64,000 nt of DNA. Source: Porphyridium purpureum (Eukaryota > Rhodophyta > Bangiophyceae > Porphyridiales > Porphyridiaceae). Made by a program: the position numbers and the translations under genes. The notes under the pieces are model-generated. The model had not been told where the DNA came from and did not search any database. It saw only the letters and a program-made list of their open reading frames with translations. This document shows, piece after piece, positions 19,461 through 28,642 of this stretch (the stretch's first letter is position 1; each line of letters opens with the position of its first letter). The stretch covers positions 62,001 to 126,000 of the forward strand of contig VRMN01000011.1 of NCBI GenBank assembly GCA_008690995.1. The letters are read 5' to 3'.

Positions 19461-20206
19461 TGAACTTTGCGACAACGCCGCAGGAGCCGTCCGCTAAGAC
19501 TTGTTCGTCGATTTATGTGATCGCACTCAAACTGCACCCCACATTGCATCACAAGGGCGAGAATTTTATTCCCTTTTTCGTTGTTTTTCGGTCTAGGGGT
19601 CTCACTACAAGTGCGACTTGGACGTTGCAGAGCGCCACTGCACATGTTACGCCACAACGACAGACCATTCACTTTGGTGAACGCAGGCAGCGGCCAAAAA
19701 CTTTCTGAGGTGCGAGGGATTCCCTGCGCAAGGATCAGCCAGACCCTGGTCGAGCGTGTTCTCAGCCAGCGCGGGCTTGGTGCGCTCACCCGGAATCGCG
19801 GTTGTAGCGATCTGCCGTGGCAATTTTCCTTCGACGTGTACTGAATCGTGTATCGCGTCTCTGTCATACAGCGCACTCCCAACGATTTCTCCACGTCGCA
19901 GCTGCACGAATTGTAAAGTTCCTATAAAACAAGCCCATTTTCATATAAAACGTAGAGCTTAAGATATTTCACCGCGTTTTTTCTTTGATTTTGAAGGTCA
20001 GACGAGCTTCAGTTGGAGAGAGCGGTATATAAACAAGGAAGCGAGCCGGGCCGGACAAGTTTGTCAGACCAGATTCGCCGTGCTGCCAGGGTGTGAGAAC
20101 GTGCAGAGCGCGAGGATATCGAAAGGTTGGGAGCTGTGAACGGGCCGAAAATATTGGACCTACAGGAAGAGAAAGTAGACTTGGAGTGTGAGGGACAAAC
20201 GGAAAG
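19461..20206. other. Divergent intergenic region, flavoprotein and peroxiredoxin
   Basis: About 750 bp without a supported gene. A TATA-like element lies at 20026-20033. The AT-rich stretch at 19915-19990 separates the two promoter sides. Short frames on both strands have no recognisable domain. Confidence 0.5.
20026..20033 (+). promoter_or_regulatory. TATA-box candidate for the peroxiredoxin gene
   Basis: TATATAAA about 175 bp upstream of the 1-Cys peroxiredoxin ATG, in an otherwise GC-rich leader. Confidence 0.4.
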
Positions 20207-20884
20207 ATGGGTCTGTTGCTGGGCGATGAGCTTCCGGACTTGACGGTGCCGACGACGGCGGGCGTGATGAAGCTGCACGATTTCGCGGCCGGTTCGTGGC
20301 TCATGGTGTGTTCGCACCCGGCGACGTGGACGCCGGTGTGCACGACGGAGCTGGGGCGCTTGGCGCAGCTGCAGTCCGAGTTTGACAAGCGTGGCGTAAA
20401 GGTGATGGGCATTTCGTGCGACCGCGTCGAGGATGATGCGGAGTGGATCAAGGATATTGAGACGTGGATGGCCGGCTCGGGCGGATGTAAAGTGACGTTC
20501 CCGATTATTGGCGACACTGACCGCTCCGTTGCAAAAGCCTTCGGCATGATCCAGACAGAGCACCCCAGCGACTCGGCCGGCATGCCAATGACTGTCCGCA
20601 ATGTGTTCATTTTTGGCCCGGACAAGAAGCTCAAGCTGACCATCACGTACCCTGCCAGCTGCGGTCGCAACTTTGACGAGATCATCCGCACGATCGACTC
20701 GTTGCAGACCACCACGGGCAAGTCTGTGGCGACGCCCGTCGATTGGAAGGTCGGTGATGCTTGTATCATCCTGCCGTCGGTCTCGGACGAAGCAGCCGCC
20801 GAAAAGTTCCCTCAGGGCTGGAAGACGGCCGATCTGCCGTCCGGGAAAAAGTACCTGCGCATTGTCGAAATGCCGAAAGAATAA
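20207..20884 (+). CDS. 1-Cys peroxiredoxin (PRDX6 family)
   Basis: Reduces hydrogen peroxide and lipid hydroperoxides. The 225-residue protein has the Prx6 layout: an N-terminal thioredoxin-fold domain with the peroxidatic Cys in HPATWTPVCTTEL (about residues 37-49), then MGISCDRVEDDAEWIKDIE, FPIIGDTDRSVAKAFGMI and TVRNVFIFGPDKKLKLTITYPASCGRNFDE, and a C-terminal dimerisation domain with TPVDWKVGDACIILPSVSDE. The usual (R/D)F before TPVC is TW here. No second resolving Cys in the 2-Cys position is seen. The C terminus lacks an obvious targeting signal. Confidence 0.95.
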   Translation: MGLLLGDELPDLTVPTTAGVMKLHDFAAGSWLMVCSHPATWTPVCTTELGRLAQLQSEFDKRGVKVMGISCDRVEDDAEWIKDIETWMAGSGGCKVTFPIIGDTDRSVAKAFGMIQTEHPSDSAGMPMTVRNVFIFGPDKKLKLTITYPASCGRNFDEIIRTIDSLQTTTGKSVATPVDWKVGDACIILPSVSDEAAAEKFPQGWKTADLPSGKKYLRIVEMPKE

Positions 20885-21043
20885 TCAGCCTGGACGTTTG
20901 CGTTTCTTCATTGTCGCCGCGCCGCTTCGGTCGCATGGCGCGCGACTTGCTCTAAATCTCGTGAACAGTCCGTCGTCCAGTATCCGACACGGGTAAGCTT
21001 TCGTTAATGCCGTATCAGTAGAGGATTGAGAACCTGAAACTCA

Positions 21044-23119
21044 ATGTTAGATAAAAGACACAGTGATGCGAGGATGGGATTGCCGGCGATTCTTGGCAAG
21101 GTCGGCGCAGGGGTGCTGGTCTGCGTGCTCGCCGCAGCGGCACTACGCGCCGTGGTCCGATGGTTTGGAGCGCACTCGTTCAATGTGCAGCGTGCGGTGC
21201 GCGGCGGCGATACAAAGTACGCTCGCCTGCTAAAGCGAGCGCGGATTGAGGCAGTGCGGCGGCTCCACACGCACGTTGATTTCCAGCTCGTGCATGCCGA
21301 GGATGTGACAACGCATTTTGCGCGCGTTTTCTATGGTGCGGATGTCCGGACGCACCGTGTAGAGTTGCAACTGCGAGTTGCCTCACAGCTCAACGAGACA
21401 GCGAGTGGGCAAGACTCTTCCGTGCAAGTTTTGCAGGTGATTGACGGCGACCAGATTACAACACTGCCGGAAGTGCATGAGGAGAAAGTGCAACTTGTTG
21501 TCCTGAAGAAAGGAGATGGCGACAAAAGTGATGTGGTAGACGAGCAATCTGTCGTTCAAGCGTCGCCAACGGACGATGTGAAAGAGACTCTCACACTTGA
21601 ATTTCCGAATTGTGAAGCTGCGGAGCAGTTTTCTTCGCTGCTGAGTTCGCAGGTGCGAGCAAGGGCTATGGCTAGTGACCGAAAGGAGCTAGCGTGGCCA
21701 TCGAATGCGAATATTTTTGCAGTGACCCTCAACACAGGAAACCAGAACGATCCGAGCGCAGATAGGCTGCGTCATTTGGTACCTCGGAACAACACGGCAA
21801 ATCCATATGACTTGTACGTGCTTGGGCTTCAGGAAGTGAGCAAGGCCGCCAAGTGGGAATCGATTGTAGAGGACCTGTTGACGTCTGCCGGGTTTGCTCG
21901 CTGTCTTGTGGTATTTTCGTGGGATCGTGGACTGTTTCTTTACGCTCGCCGTAGCGTCATACACGCAATCTCAGAGCTGCAAAGCTCAGATGTATTTGTG
22001 GGCATGGGCGGGGTGGCAGGCAACAAGGGCGCGATTCTATGCCGGTTTCGTTTCTACGAGACGCGGTATGGCTTTGTGAACGCTCATTTTGCCGCACACA
22101 TGGAGAATGTGGAGCAGAGGAACGCTGATTCAATTAGTATTCTGAACAAGTTTGAGCACGAGCGTCGCAAGCTGCTGTCCCTTGCGTGGGTGCCCCACTA
22201 CTGGGTGTTGATGGGTGACTTGAACTATCGCATCGAAAAAGACGCGCCGGAGTGCCTGCAGGCGATTGAGCAAAATGATCTGCCTCGCCTACTTGAAGCG
22301 GACCAGCTGTGTCTCATGCGACGTCTGGGTCATGCTTTGGACACGTTTTCGGAAGCGCCAATAACCTTTGCGCCGACGTACAAGATGGAGAGAGATGTGA
22401 ACGAATACACGGAGGAGAAGAACCGCGTTCCTTCGTGGTGTGACCGGGTGTTGTACCGCTCTGTGAAAGGCGCGCACGTGGAGGTTCGGGATTACTCCAG
22501 CATTACTGAAATGTTTGGCAGTGATCACCGGCCTGTCTATGCGTCCTTTCGAACCCGCCAACTCCACCGTCTTGCATCAACTGACCTAGCTTTTCCTTTC
22601 GTTGATTTCGCTCGGTGGCTCGTGTTTCCAAGTTTGTCATGCGTATTCCGTACGTTGACTAGAGCGAAACTGCTGCGTGCGAACGATGACGAGGTGCGAA
22701 GCGTAGAGAGCGAGAACAGTGACGAGCAGGCAAGTTTCCCTTTCGTCCGGATTACATCGGATCTTTTCAAGGGCCGACTAGACTATTCACTCCCACCGCG
22801 ATCGAAGACGCTGTGTCCTGCGTGGGACTCCCACGAGATCCCAGAGTGTCATCTCGTGGATGAAAAGGTCCAGGCCGGCCACGTCATCCTGGAAGTATGG
22901 GACAAGGACACAGTTGGTTCCACGTACAGAGGGCGCGCCGTGATTTATCTGGACGAGAACTTCTTCACAAGGCCTGCAGCTGAGGATTTACAGATTGACG
23001 AGCCGATTTCATTGGCTGGCTTGAATGTAGGTCGCATGAAGGGCAGCGTCCGGTTAAGGCAGGAAGGAGGTCGCGTCCTGCGGCGACGTGGCACTTTGAC
23101 AGCAATTCTGGGTTTATGA
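21044..23119 (+). CDS. Inositol polyphosphate 5-phosphatase with N-terminal membrane segment and C-terminal C2-like domain
   Basis: A 691-residue enzyme predicted to remove the 5-phosphate from phosphoinositides or inositol phosphates. A hydrophobic segment near residues 17-43 suggests an N-terminal anchor. Residues about 50-215 resemble a degenerate lipid-binding domain. The catalytic domain (about 220-500) shows YDLYVLGLQEV, GGVAGNKGAILCRF, FVNAHFAAHMENVEQRN, WVLMGDLNYRIE, FAPTYK, RVPSWCDRVLYRS and FGSDHRPVYASF, all family signatures with the active residues present. The C-terminal VILEVWDKDTVGSTYRGRAVIYLDE segment resembles part of a C2 domain. ATG 21044 is used; MGLPAILG at 21074 is an alternative. 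The anchor suggests action at an internal or plasma membrane. Confidence 0.88.
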   Translation: MLDKRHSDARMGLPAILGKVGAGVLVCVLAAAALRAVVRWFGAHSFNVQRAVRGGDTKYARLLKRARIEAVRRLHTHVDFQLVHAEDVTTHFARVFYGADVRTHRVELQLRVASQLNETASGQDSSVQVLQVIDGDQITTLPEVHEEKVQLVVLKKGDGDKSDVVDEQSVVQASPTDDVKETLTLEFPNCEAAEQFSSLLSSQVRARAMASDRKELAWPSNANIFAVTLNTGNQNDPSADRLRHLVPRNNTANPYDLYVLGLQEVSKAAKWESIVEDLLTSAGFARCLVVFSWDRGLFLYARRSVIHAISELQSSDVFVGMGGVAGNKGAILCRFRFYETRYGFVNAHFAAHMENVEQRNADSISILNKFEHERRKLLSLAWVPHYWVLMGDLNYRIEKDAPECLQAIEQNDLPRLLEADQLCLMRRLGHALDTFSEAPITFAPTYKMERDVNEYTEEKNRVPSWCDRVLYRSVKGAHVEVRDYSSITEMFGSDHRPVYASFRTRQLHRLASTDLAFPFVDFARWLVFPSLSCVFRTLTRAKLLRANDDEVRSVESENSDEQASFPFVRITSDLFKGRLDYSLPPRSKTLCPAWDSHEIPECHLVDEKVQAGHVILEVWDKDTVGSTYRGRAVIYLDENFFTRPAAEDLQIDEPISLAGLNVGRMKGSVRLRQEGGRVLRRRGTLTAILGL

Positions 23120-23287
23120 TATCTTGAGCTAGTCGTTCGGTTCTTGAATTCCTTCGCACTGCTGTGCCTTTGGCGAACACGAACATTTCATGGAGAGGTT
23201 GAGAGAGGGACAAAAAAGGAGGGGTGGGTGGCAGACAGGGACAAAAATGAAGATAGATTCTGAATCTTTTATTGTCTGTGCCACTTT

Positions 23288-24826
23288 TCAAAGAGAACGT
23301 GTAGGACGTGACGCTTGTCGCTGCTCGGACGAAAGAGAGCTAAATGCTCTCTTTATTGCTAAAGTGGACGGAGAAGGCGAGTGGCCAACCACAGGACAGA
23401 AATCACCCAGTAAGAAGATTCCACCACAACTGAAAGATGTGCTCCGTCGCCCTGACCGCCTCGACGCTGCAGCGGTGCCGAAAAACGTCGGAATGATATA
23501 GGCACTCAACTCGTTCAGAATCTGATTCGGGACGGCTTCAATTGCAGCGCTGTCAAAGGCCGTCGTGAAAGAGCGCGTACCTGGCGCGAAAGTTCCAAGT
23601 GTCATCGCGTTTGGTGACAAGAATGGCCGGTTGTTGTTCTCTACCTCCAGCGCCAGACGCTTCAGCTTGGCCGAGTTTAAACCAATCGACTCACCAATTC
23701 CAAGCGTGTAAACCGTGTGACCGAGGCCGCGTAGCTCGTCTGTGAAAGCGTACGGATACGCGTAGTTGTGGTCGACGATATTTCGACCGCCACTCGTGGA
23801 CCAGCCCTAGCGGCCTCAGTCAAAGTCGGTCCTCACCTGAGGGCTTGCGTCGCCTTGGTCAGTGTAGATCGTGCGACCGACTCTGCCGCGGCACTCTGCG
23901 TCTGGGCGGTCACTTTGCCTCGTGCCTCCCAAGGGCGTGGTGACATCCATACCCGACGTGTAAACAAGCGGCGGGTCCGTCGGATCGCAAAGTGGGCTGC
24001 GACACCTATCAACGAGGGTCTCGTTGCACCCGTTCTCCTCGCCATCCGTAAGCACAAATATAAATGTACTACCAGGCGGATTGATTGCACCGTGCAAGTC
24101 CTTGCTCACTTCCTGCACATGCGCAATACCAAATCCAATGGATGTGAAGCCTCCTGGATTTTCATTTCCCATATCAATCCAATATTGAAGGTTCTGAGTC
24201 AGCACAACGTCATTTGCACCATCAGCCGCAGAGTAGCAGCGCAGCGCCAAGTCCTCGGATCGCTTGCAAGTATCACTGTATACATATGTGCAGGTTGTTC
24301 CCCCTCGATCACAGAACCCAGGTCATGACAAATTCAGAATGGAGTCTGGCGTCTGCGTCAAGTAGACCGGGAAGAAGAGTTCCTGCTGCCGGCACGTGTT
24401 ATCGTTCGTCTTGCACTCGCTTCTGATACTGCCAGAGTGATTCAGCACAAATTGAAGACTGACATTGCTGAGGTCGCACGCCGCTGGTGTCGCAGACGGT
24501 GGCGGCGTGGGAATTGGGGTCGGCACCACGACGCTTTCGACCCATGAGACAATCTGGGCGCACGCTGCGTCGATCGGAATCATCTGCATGCCGCAGCACG
24601 TCGAGTTGTACCTATTGCAGAACTCGCCCGTAAAGACAGTACTTTCCTCACAGACGTCGCCAAGAGCGCCAGTGCACGGTTCGATACCCACAGCACATGT
24701 ACAAAACACCTTGCGATCAGGTTGGCACGCCTCGCCTGGCGTCTGCGCAGCAGCGCGTACTACAACGCACGCCAGAAGACCCACGAACGCCACGGTGACG
24801 CAGCCCATCTGTGCATGCATCTTCAT
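23288..24826 (-). pseudogene. Secreted von Willebrand factor A-domain protein with in-frame stops, probably decaying
   Basis: One frame runs the whole length without a shift but meets three stops: TGA at 24323-24325, TGA at 23816-23818 and TAG at 23807-23809. The N terminus has a signal peptide (VAFVGLLACVVVRAAA), a Cys-rich segment, then a vWA start (VSLQFVLNHSGSI) where the metal-site Asp is Asn. Past the first stop the domain continues with ALRCYSAADGANDVVLTQ, GGFTSIGFGIAHV and STFIFVLTDGEENG, and past the other two with ELRGLGHTVYTLGIG. The last two stops would be removed by a 30-nt GTGAGG...CTAG excision (23807-23836), a multiple of three. No comparably good intron removes the first. Host adhesion-type gene; either decayed, read through, or with unusually small introns. 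Confidence 0.55.
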
Positions 24827-26139
24827 CCTGAGCCAGGTCTTCTCTGCCTAAGGTCAAAGCAGCCCAGCTAGTGGCACAATCGCTTCGCGTGCTGCTGCAT
24901 GCCCTGCGCGACAACGCTGGTGCAGGCATTTCAGCGCAGACACCGTGTCGCCATTCTCATTCTTTAACACTCAAAGGCCTTCTCATCAGGTGCTTTGACC
25001 AAAGACGGAGAACAATACACTCACATGACGCAAACGAATGTTCCATTGGTTCCACAAAGCGTGAAACGAAGACGCAGCAAAAGCCGAAGATTCTGCGCGA
25101 GGAACGCAAACGGACAGAAGCGGGATGCCATGCGTATGGGTATGCAGCATGTCCATAAAAATAGGTTGCGCGTTCCCTTTTCCCTCACACGAACGCTAAA
25201 TCTTCATTGGCCACTGTGGCGTCATGTAACACAGACCAAAACCCAGTGGGCGGGCTTGGGTATCTTGCTGGCTCTTTTGCTGCCAGTTTTCTTGCTTTGT
25301 GGTGTCCTGTAAACATTGAAGCGCAGCCGTCACACGCACATGCAGCACATACCCACGATCATCCGCCAACGGCGATCCAGTCCTTCCGTGTCAGAGTGCG
25401 GTACTGCACTCGACGCGAGTTGCGCACTGGAGAAGCACACCATTTAGTAGCAAGCTCAGCGGGCACATCGAACAGATTCCGCTCGCAGAGAACTGAGCGG
25501 AGTTCAGCTCACCCACGCGAGCGTGGCAGTCTGCAAGCCACTGAAATGAATCTTGCACAGCTGTGTTCCCGCTCGGGACGCGGCTTGTGCGTCACGCGAC
25601 TTGTTCCACATTTTCTTGCCACATCACCTTCATTCAACACAGACGGGGCGCGCACGGTCGATCCGCCTTGCGCGCAGCAACGTCCAAAGTCCATAAATCC
25701 TCTCGGGCAGAGCAGACACCTCTTGACACATCATCAAGAAGTACATCGGCAACACAAACGGACGGGACAGAGCCGCATCTCTCGGAGCTACGGACGTGGA
25801 TGGAAATGTGGCAATGGAACGATGAAGATGCAGTTCGGGACTGCAGGGATTCTGACGCCGAGACTTGAATCTTCATAGCATGAAAACGACACGGGCCAGG
25901 ATCGTGTGTGAACAATTTCTCGAATGGACCACAGTTTGGAAGAGGTGCGAAGTGTTGCCTTGGTTGAACACGTCAATCTGTGTCTCCTGAAGTTGAGAAC
26001 AACGTCGCCGTCACGGCGGCAAGGAGGTCGCGCCGCCTTTGTGTTAGACCATGGGAAAAGCCCGATGCAATACCCGACGATATCGTTTCCAAGAATGATG
26101 TTGAAACACACGTCGCGTTCAATAAGTCTACCTGCTTTA
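24827..26139. other. Gene-poor spacer upstream of the vWA gene
   Basis: About 1.3 kb between the start of the vWA gene and the end of the C2 gene, both on the minus strand. Open frames on either strand are short or compositionally ordinary, and none shows a recognisable domain. It should contain the promoter of the vWA gene and the 3' end of the C2 gene. I see no repeat or RNA gene. Confidence 0.45.
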
Positions 26140-27105
26140 TCACAAATCCACGTCAAAATTGAGGGCCACACTGACCTTGTCGATCTTCTCTGTTGTTGTG
26201 TACGAGGTCTCCGATCCCAACACAGGCATGACGAACACGCTGGCTCCAGACGGCTCACCAGCCTTGCCCGTTTTCGGATCGGTCATTCCCAGAAGCGGCA
26301 GCTTCTCGCCCTTCGTCTTGATGTTGACCAGGGAGGTCACAGCTTCTCCGAGCAGCTTGCATCTCGTTCCGTTCCACGTCGCGCTTCCGGTGAACACCTC
26401 GATTTTGATATGCCTACTCACGTCGCCAAGCAGAGCTTCCGCCACGTCGCTGTGGTACCCGGGAAGCTCGACTTTAACGGCGCCCTTCTTCGGCGACAGC
26501 GCCGACGCCGGCGCAGAGGCAATGTAGATGGGTGTAAACTCGTGCCTTTGGTTGACTCTGCTCAAGCGCACCAGCAGTGGGCCTTTGGCAGCGCCGTTGA
26601 TCGTAATCTTGGAGGTGAAGACTGCGTGCTGAAAGGCGAGCGCGACGGGGTCCATGGCGACGTACAGAGAGCCCATGAATTTGCCCGGGTGCTTTTCGTT
26701 GACAAGTGAGATGCCCTCCAACAGCGCAATCTTGGACAGAAGCTTGTCGTATGTCAAGGTGGCGCCTCCTATCAAGTCGTCCTTCTTGCCGACGTCCTTG
26801 TCCCAGACGGAAATCCTGATCTCTGTATGCAGTTCGCTCTCCGAGATCTTTGGGCGGCGCCACGTCTTCAAGAATGCCCCAGACGGCGTATCCTGCAGGA
26901 CTTCCGAGCGGAACAGCTCGGTTCCCTTTTCGTCTAGAATGACGACGTACGGATCGCTCTCACTGCCCACGTCCATTTTCGCCATGGCGCGCACGCTGAA
27001 CGCGAAACATCTTGGATCACCCGCCTCCTCATCGCCCGGCTGGCTCACCTTCACCGCCGCGGTCAGGCGCGCGGACAACACCTTCTCAATGGTGTCGTCC
27101 GCCAT
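26140..27105 (-). CDS. C2-domain protein, copine-like, unknown role
   Basis: A 321-residue soluble protein. The N-terminal half reads as a C2 domain: FAFSVRAMAKMDVGSESDPYVVILDE, then LKTWRRPKISESELHTEIRISVWDKDVGKKDDLIGGATLTYDKLL in adjoining segments. Acidic residues at the DVGSESDPYV and WDKDVGKKDDLIG loops fit calcium binding, as in copines. The C-terminal half (about 150-321) may form a second, divergent C2-like sandwich (ITINGAAKGPLLVRLSRVNQ). No membrane segment or signal is seen. Likely calcium-dependent membrane binding, but no partner is indicated. ATG 27105 directly precedes homology, with a purine-rich leader on the coding strand. Confidence 0.75.
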   Translation of the reverse strand: MADDTIEKVLSARLTAAVKVSQPGDEEAGDPRCFAFSVRAMAKMDVGSESDPYVVILDEKGTELFRSEVLQDTPSGAFLKTWRRPKISESELHTEIRISVWDKDVGKKDDLIGGATLTYDKLLSKIALLEGISLVNEKHPGKFMGSLYVAMDPVALAFQHAVFTSKITINGAAKGPLLVRLSRVNQRHEFTPIYIASAPASALSPKKGAVKVELPGYHSDVAEALLGDVSRHIKIEVFTGSATWNGTRCKLLGEAVTSLVNIKTKGEKLPLLGMTDPKTGKAGEPSGASVFVMPVLGSETSYTTTEKIDKVSVALNFDVDL

Positions 27106-27216
27106 TATTCTACTCTTCCATCAAACGCCTTTTCATTCCTCCCGCTTCTCCCACTCGACTGCCTTCTTGCTCCCACTGCTGCCCCGCTTGACGTGTCAGT
27201 CGAATCGCTGCAACCA

Positions 27217-27233
27217 CTGTACTTCTACTGTAC
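27217..27233. promoter_or_regulatory. Paired CTGTAC hexamers upstream of the C2 gene
   Basis: CTGTAC at 27217-27222 and 27228-27233, 11 bp apart start to start, about 115 bp upstream of the C2 gene ATG. Confidence 0.45.
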
Positions 27234-27383
27234 TTCACCCAACGCCCCGAACACGTTTCGAGCGATCGCCTCGGAAATAGCCATTCCATTGGAATGCGTC
27301 AGATTCTCACCAACACGGCGCTGTTTTAATAGACGCACGTTCATACGCGGTCATCGGTCGTCCACTCTCAAAGCGTGGACTCT

Positions 27384-27426
27384 CCGTACTCACTGTACTC
27401 ACTGTACGAACGTTTATCTATAAAAG
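27384..27426 (+). promoter_or_regulatory. Triple (C/T)GTAC-type array followed by a TATA box
   Basis: CCGTAC 27384-27389, CTGTAC 27393-27398 and CTGTAC 27402-27407 are spaced exactly 9 bp apart, followed 12 bp later by TATAAAAG (27419-27426), about 147 bp upstream of the zinc-finger/EF-hand ATG. This is the clearest promoter-like arrangement in the window. Confidence 0.55.
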
Positions 27427-27572
27427 CACGTGTGTTTTTGGGTAGGTTGTGATGCGAGATGACAACGGGGGAGGTATTTAAAGATGAAGATGACAAGATG
27501 ACAACGGCGTGCGAGCGCGCGCGTTTCTGGGGTTGAAGGGGAAAGAGGGTGTGAAGGAGGAAGGGCAAGGGG

Positions 27573-28538
27573 ATGGTGATGAGTGTGAATGAACATGGCG
27601 AGCCGCAGAATGGCGTGGAGAAGCTCGTGATTGAAAGTCGCCATGGGCTTGAAAATGAGGATAACGGCGCGTCGCGCGCGGGCCCGAGCGTGAATGGAAA
27701 CGCGCTTCTTCAGGCCCACCAACAGCAGCACCAGCAGCAGCAGCAGCAGCGCAAGAACCGGTACATGCAGCCAGGTCCGCTGGGAGGTGCCGCCGCGCCA
27801 GTGCCCGCGTCCTCGCGCGTGTTCAAGTTCAAGCCTGAAAAGCACGGCGTCAATTACGGAATGAGAGTCAAGGAAATCGATTCGAACACGGGCGAGCCGT
27901 ATAAAGTGGTGTGTCGGTTCTGCGAGTCGTTCGGTCGGGCCGGACCCGCCGCGCCAGCCACCGGCACGGGCTCGGACGCACAGGAGAGCATCCATGCCAA
28001 AAAGAGGCAGAGGAAGCTGGCTCAGACGTTCCCGGTCGCCTCGTTCTACTTGGGTAATGTCAAGCGCCATCTGGATGCGTACCACAAGGACAAGTACATG
28101 GAGTATCGCAAGTTGCTCAAGGAAGGCGGACACGAGGCCATTGACGCGTTCTTCGCAAACAGGCCAGCAGATGCTTGTGCTTCCCCTGACGACCCCGTGA
28201 AGCAGCAGAACGCCGCGAGTGGCATTACGATGGTGGCACCCGGACACACTTTGCCCTCGCAACCCTTTGCGATGGCTATTGCACCACAGCCGCATATGCT
28301 CGAAGCTGGTTTGAGCATGCACAACTGGGAAAATGAGTTCGTGCGCGCATCCGAACGAAACGTGGACGATAGTGGTGAATTGAGTTTCGAGCAGGCCGCC
28401 AAGGTCATCGCCAGGGTCACCAAGCGGCCCAGCATTTACCCAAGTGCGGTCAAGAAGCTCGAGGAATGCGACATGGACAAGAATGGGAAGACCGATCTTG
28501 ATGAATTCCTGACCGCCGTACAGCTGCTCGACTTTTAA
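27573..28538 (+). CDS. BED-like zinc-finger and EF-hand protein, unrecognised combination
   Basis: A 321-residue protein. Residues about 48-59 are Gln-rich (CAG repeats at 27723-27750). A CRFC pair near 111-114 and NVKRHLDAYHKDKY near 168-180 give a C-x2-C...H-x4-H pattern like a BED-type finger, with a basic linker (AKKRQRKLA) between. The C terminus (about 262-321) is EF-hand-like: a degenerate first loop (ERNVDDSGELSFEQ) and a good second loop (DMDKNGKTDLDEF). The combination suggests a calcium-responsive nucleic-acid-binding protein, but I know no named family with this order. ATG 27573 follows a purine-rich leader; MSVNE three residues later is an alternative. Confidence 0.7.
   Translation: MVMSVNEHGEPQNGVEKLVIESRHGLENEDNGASRAGPSVNGNALLQAHQQQHQQQQQQRKNRYMQPGPLGGAAAPVPASSRVFKFKPEKHGVNYGMRVKEIDSNTGEPYKVVCRFCESFGRAGPAAPATGTGSDAQESIHAKKRQRKLAQTFPVASFYLGNVKRHLDAYHKDKYMEYRKLLKEGGHEAIDAFFANRPADACASPDDPVKQQNAASGITMVAPGHTLPSQPFAMAIAPQPHMLEAGLSMHNWENEFVRASERNVDDSGELSFEQAAKVIARVTKRPSIYPSAVKKLEECDMDKNGKTDLDEFLTAVQLLDF
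27723..27750 (+). repeat. CAG-rich trinucleotide tract coding for Gln
   Basis: Nine CAG/CAC codons giving a poly-Gln tract interrupted by one His, near the N terminus of the zinc-finger/EF-hand gene. Confidence 0.8.
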
Positions 28539-28642
28539 AGGCGATTCAGATCGGATTGACTCGCGGGCTTGTTCGAAATAAGCAAAATACAAAGTCATAA
28601 CACAAACAGCGAAATCTTGTTTAAACCCGTTCTCCGTGTCAC

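Larger units (their letters stand above)
27106..27572. other. Divergent promoter region, C2 gene and zinc-finger/EF-hand gene
   Basis: No gene supported. Holds CTGTAC hexamers at 27217-27222 and 27228-27233, a second cluster at 27384-27407, and a TATAAAAG element at 27419-27426. Confidence 0.6.

Noticed and set aside
23807-23836. A 30-nt intron in the vWA gene as a definite annotation
   Set aside because: Donor and acceptor look acceptable, but it would be far shorter than the one clear intron here (312 nt) and leaves the first stop unexplained. Kept only as a hypothesis.
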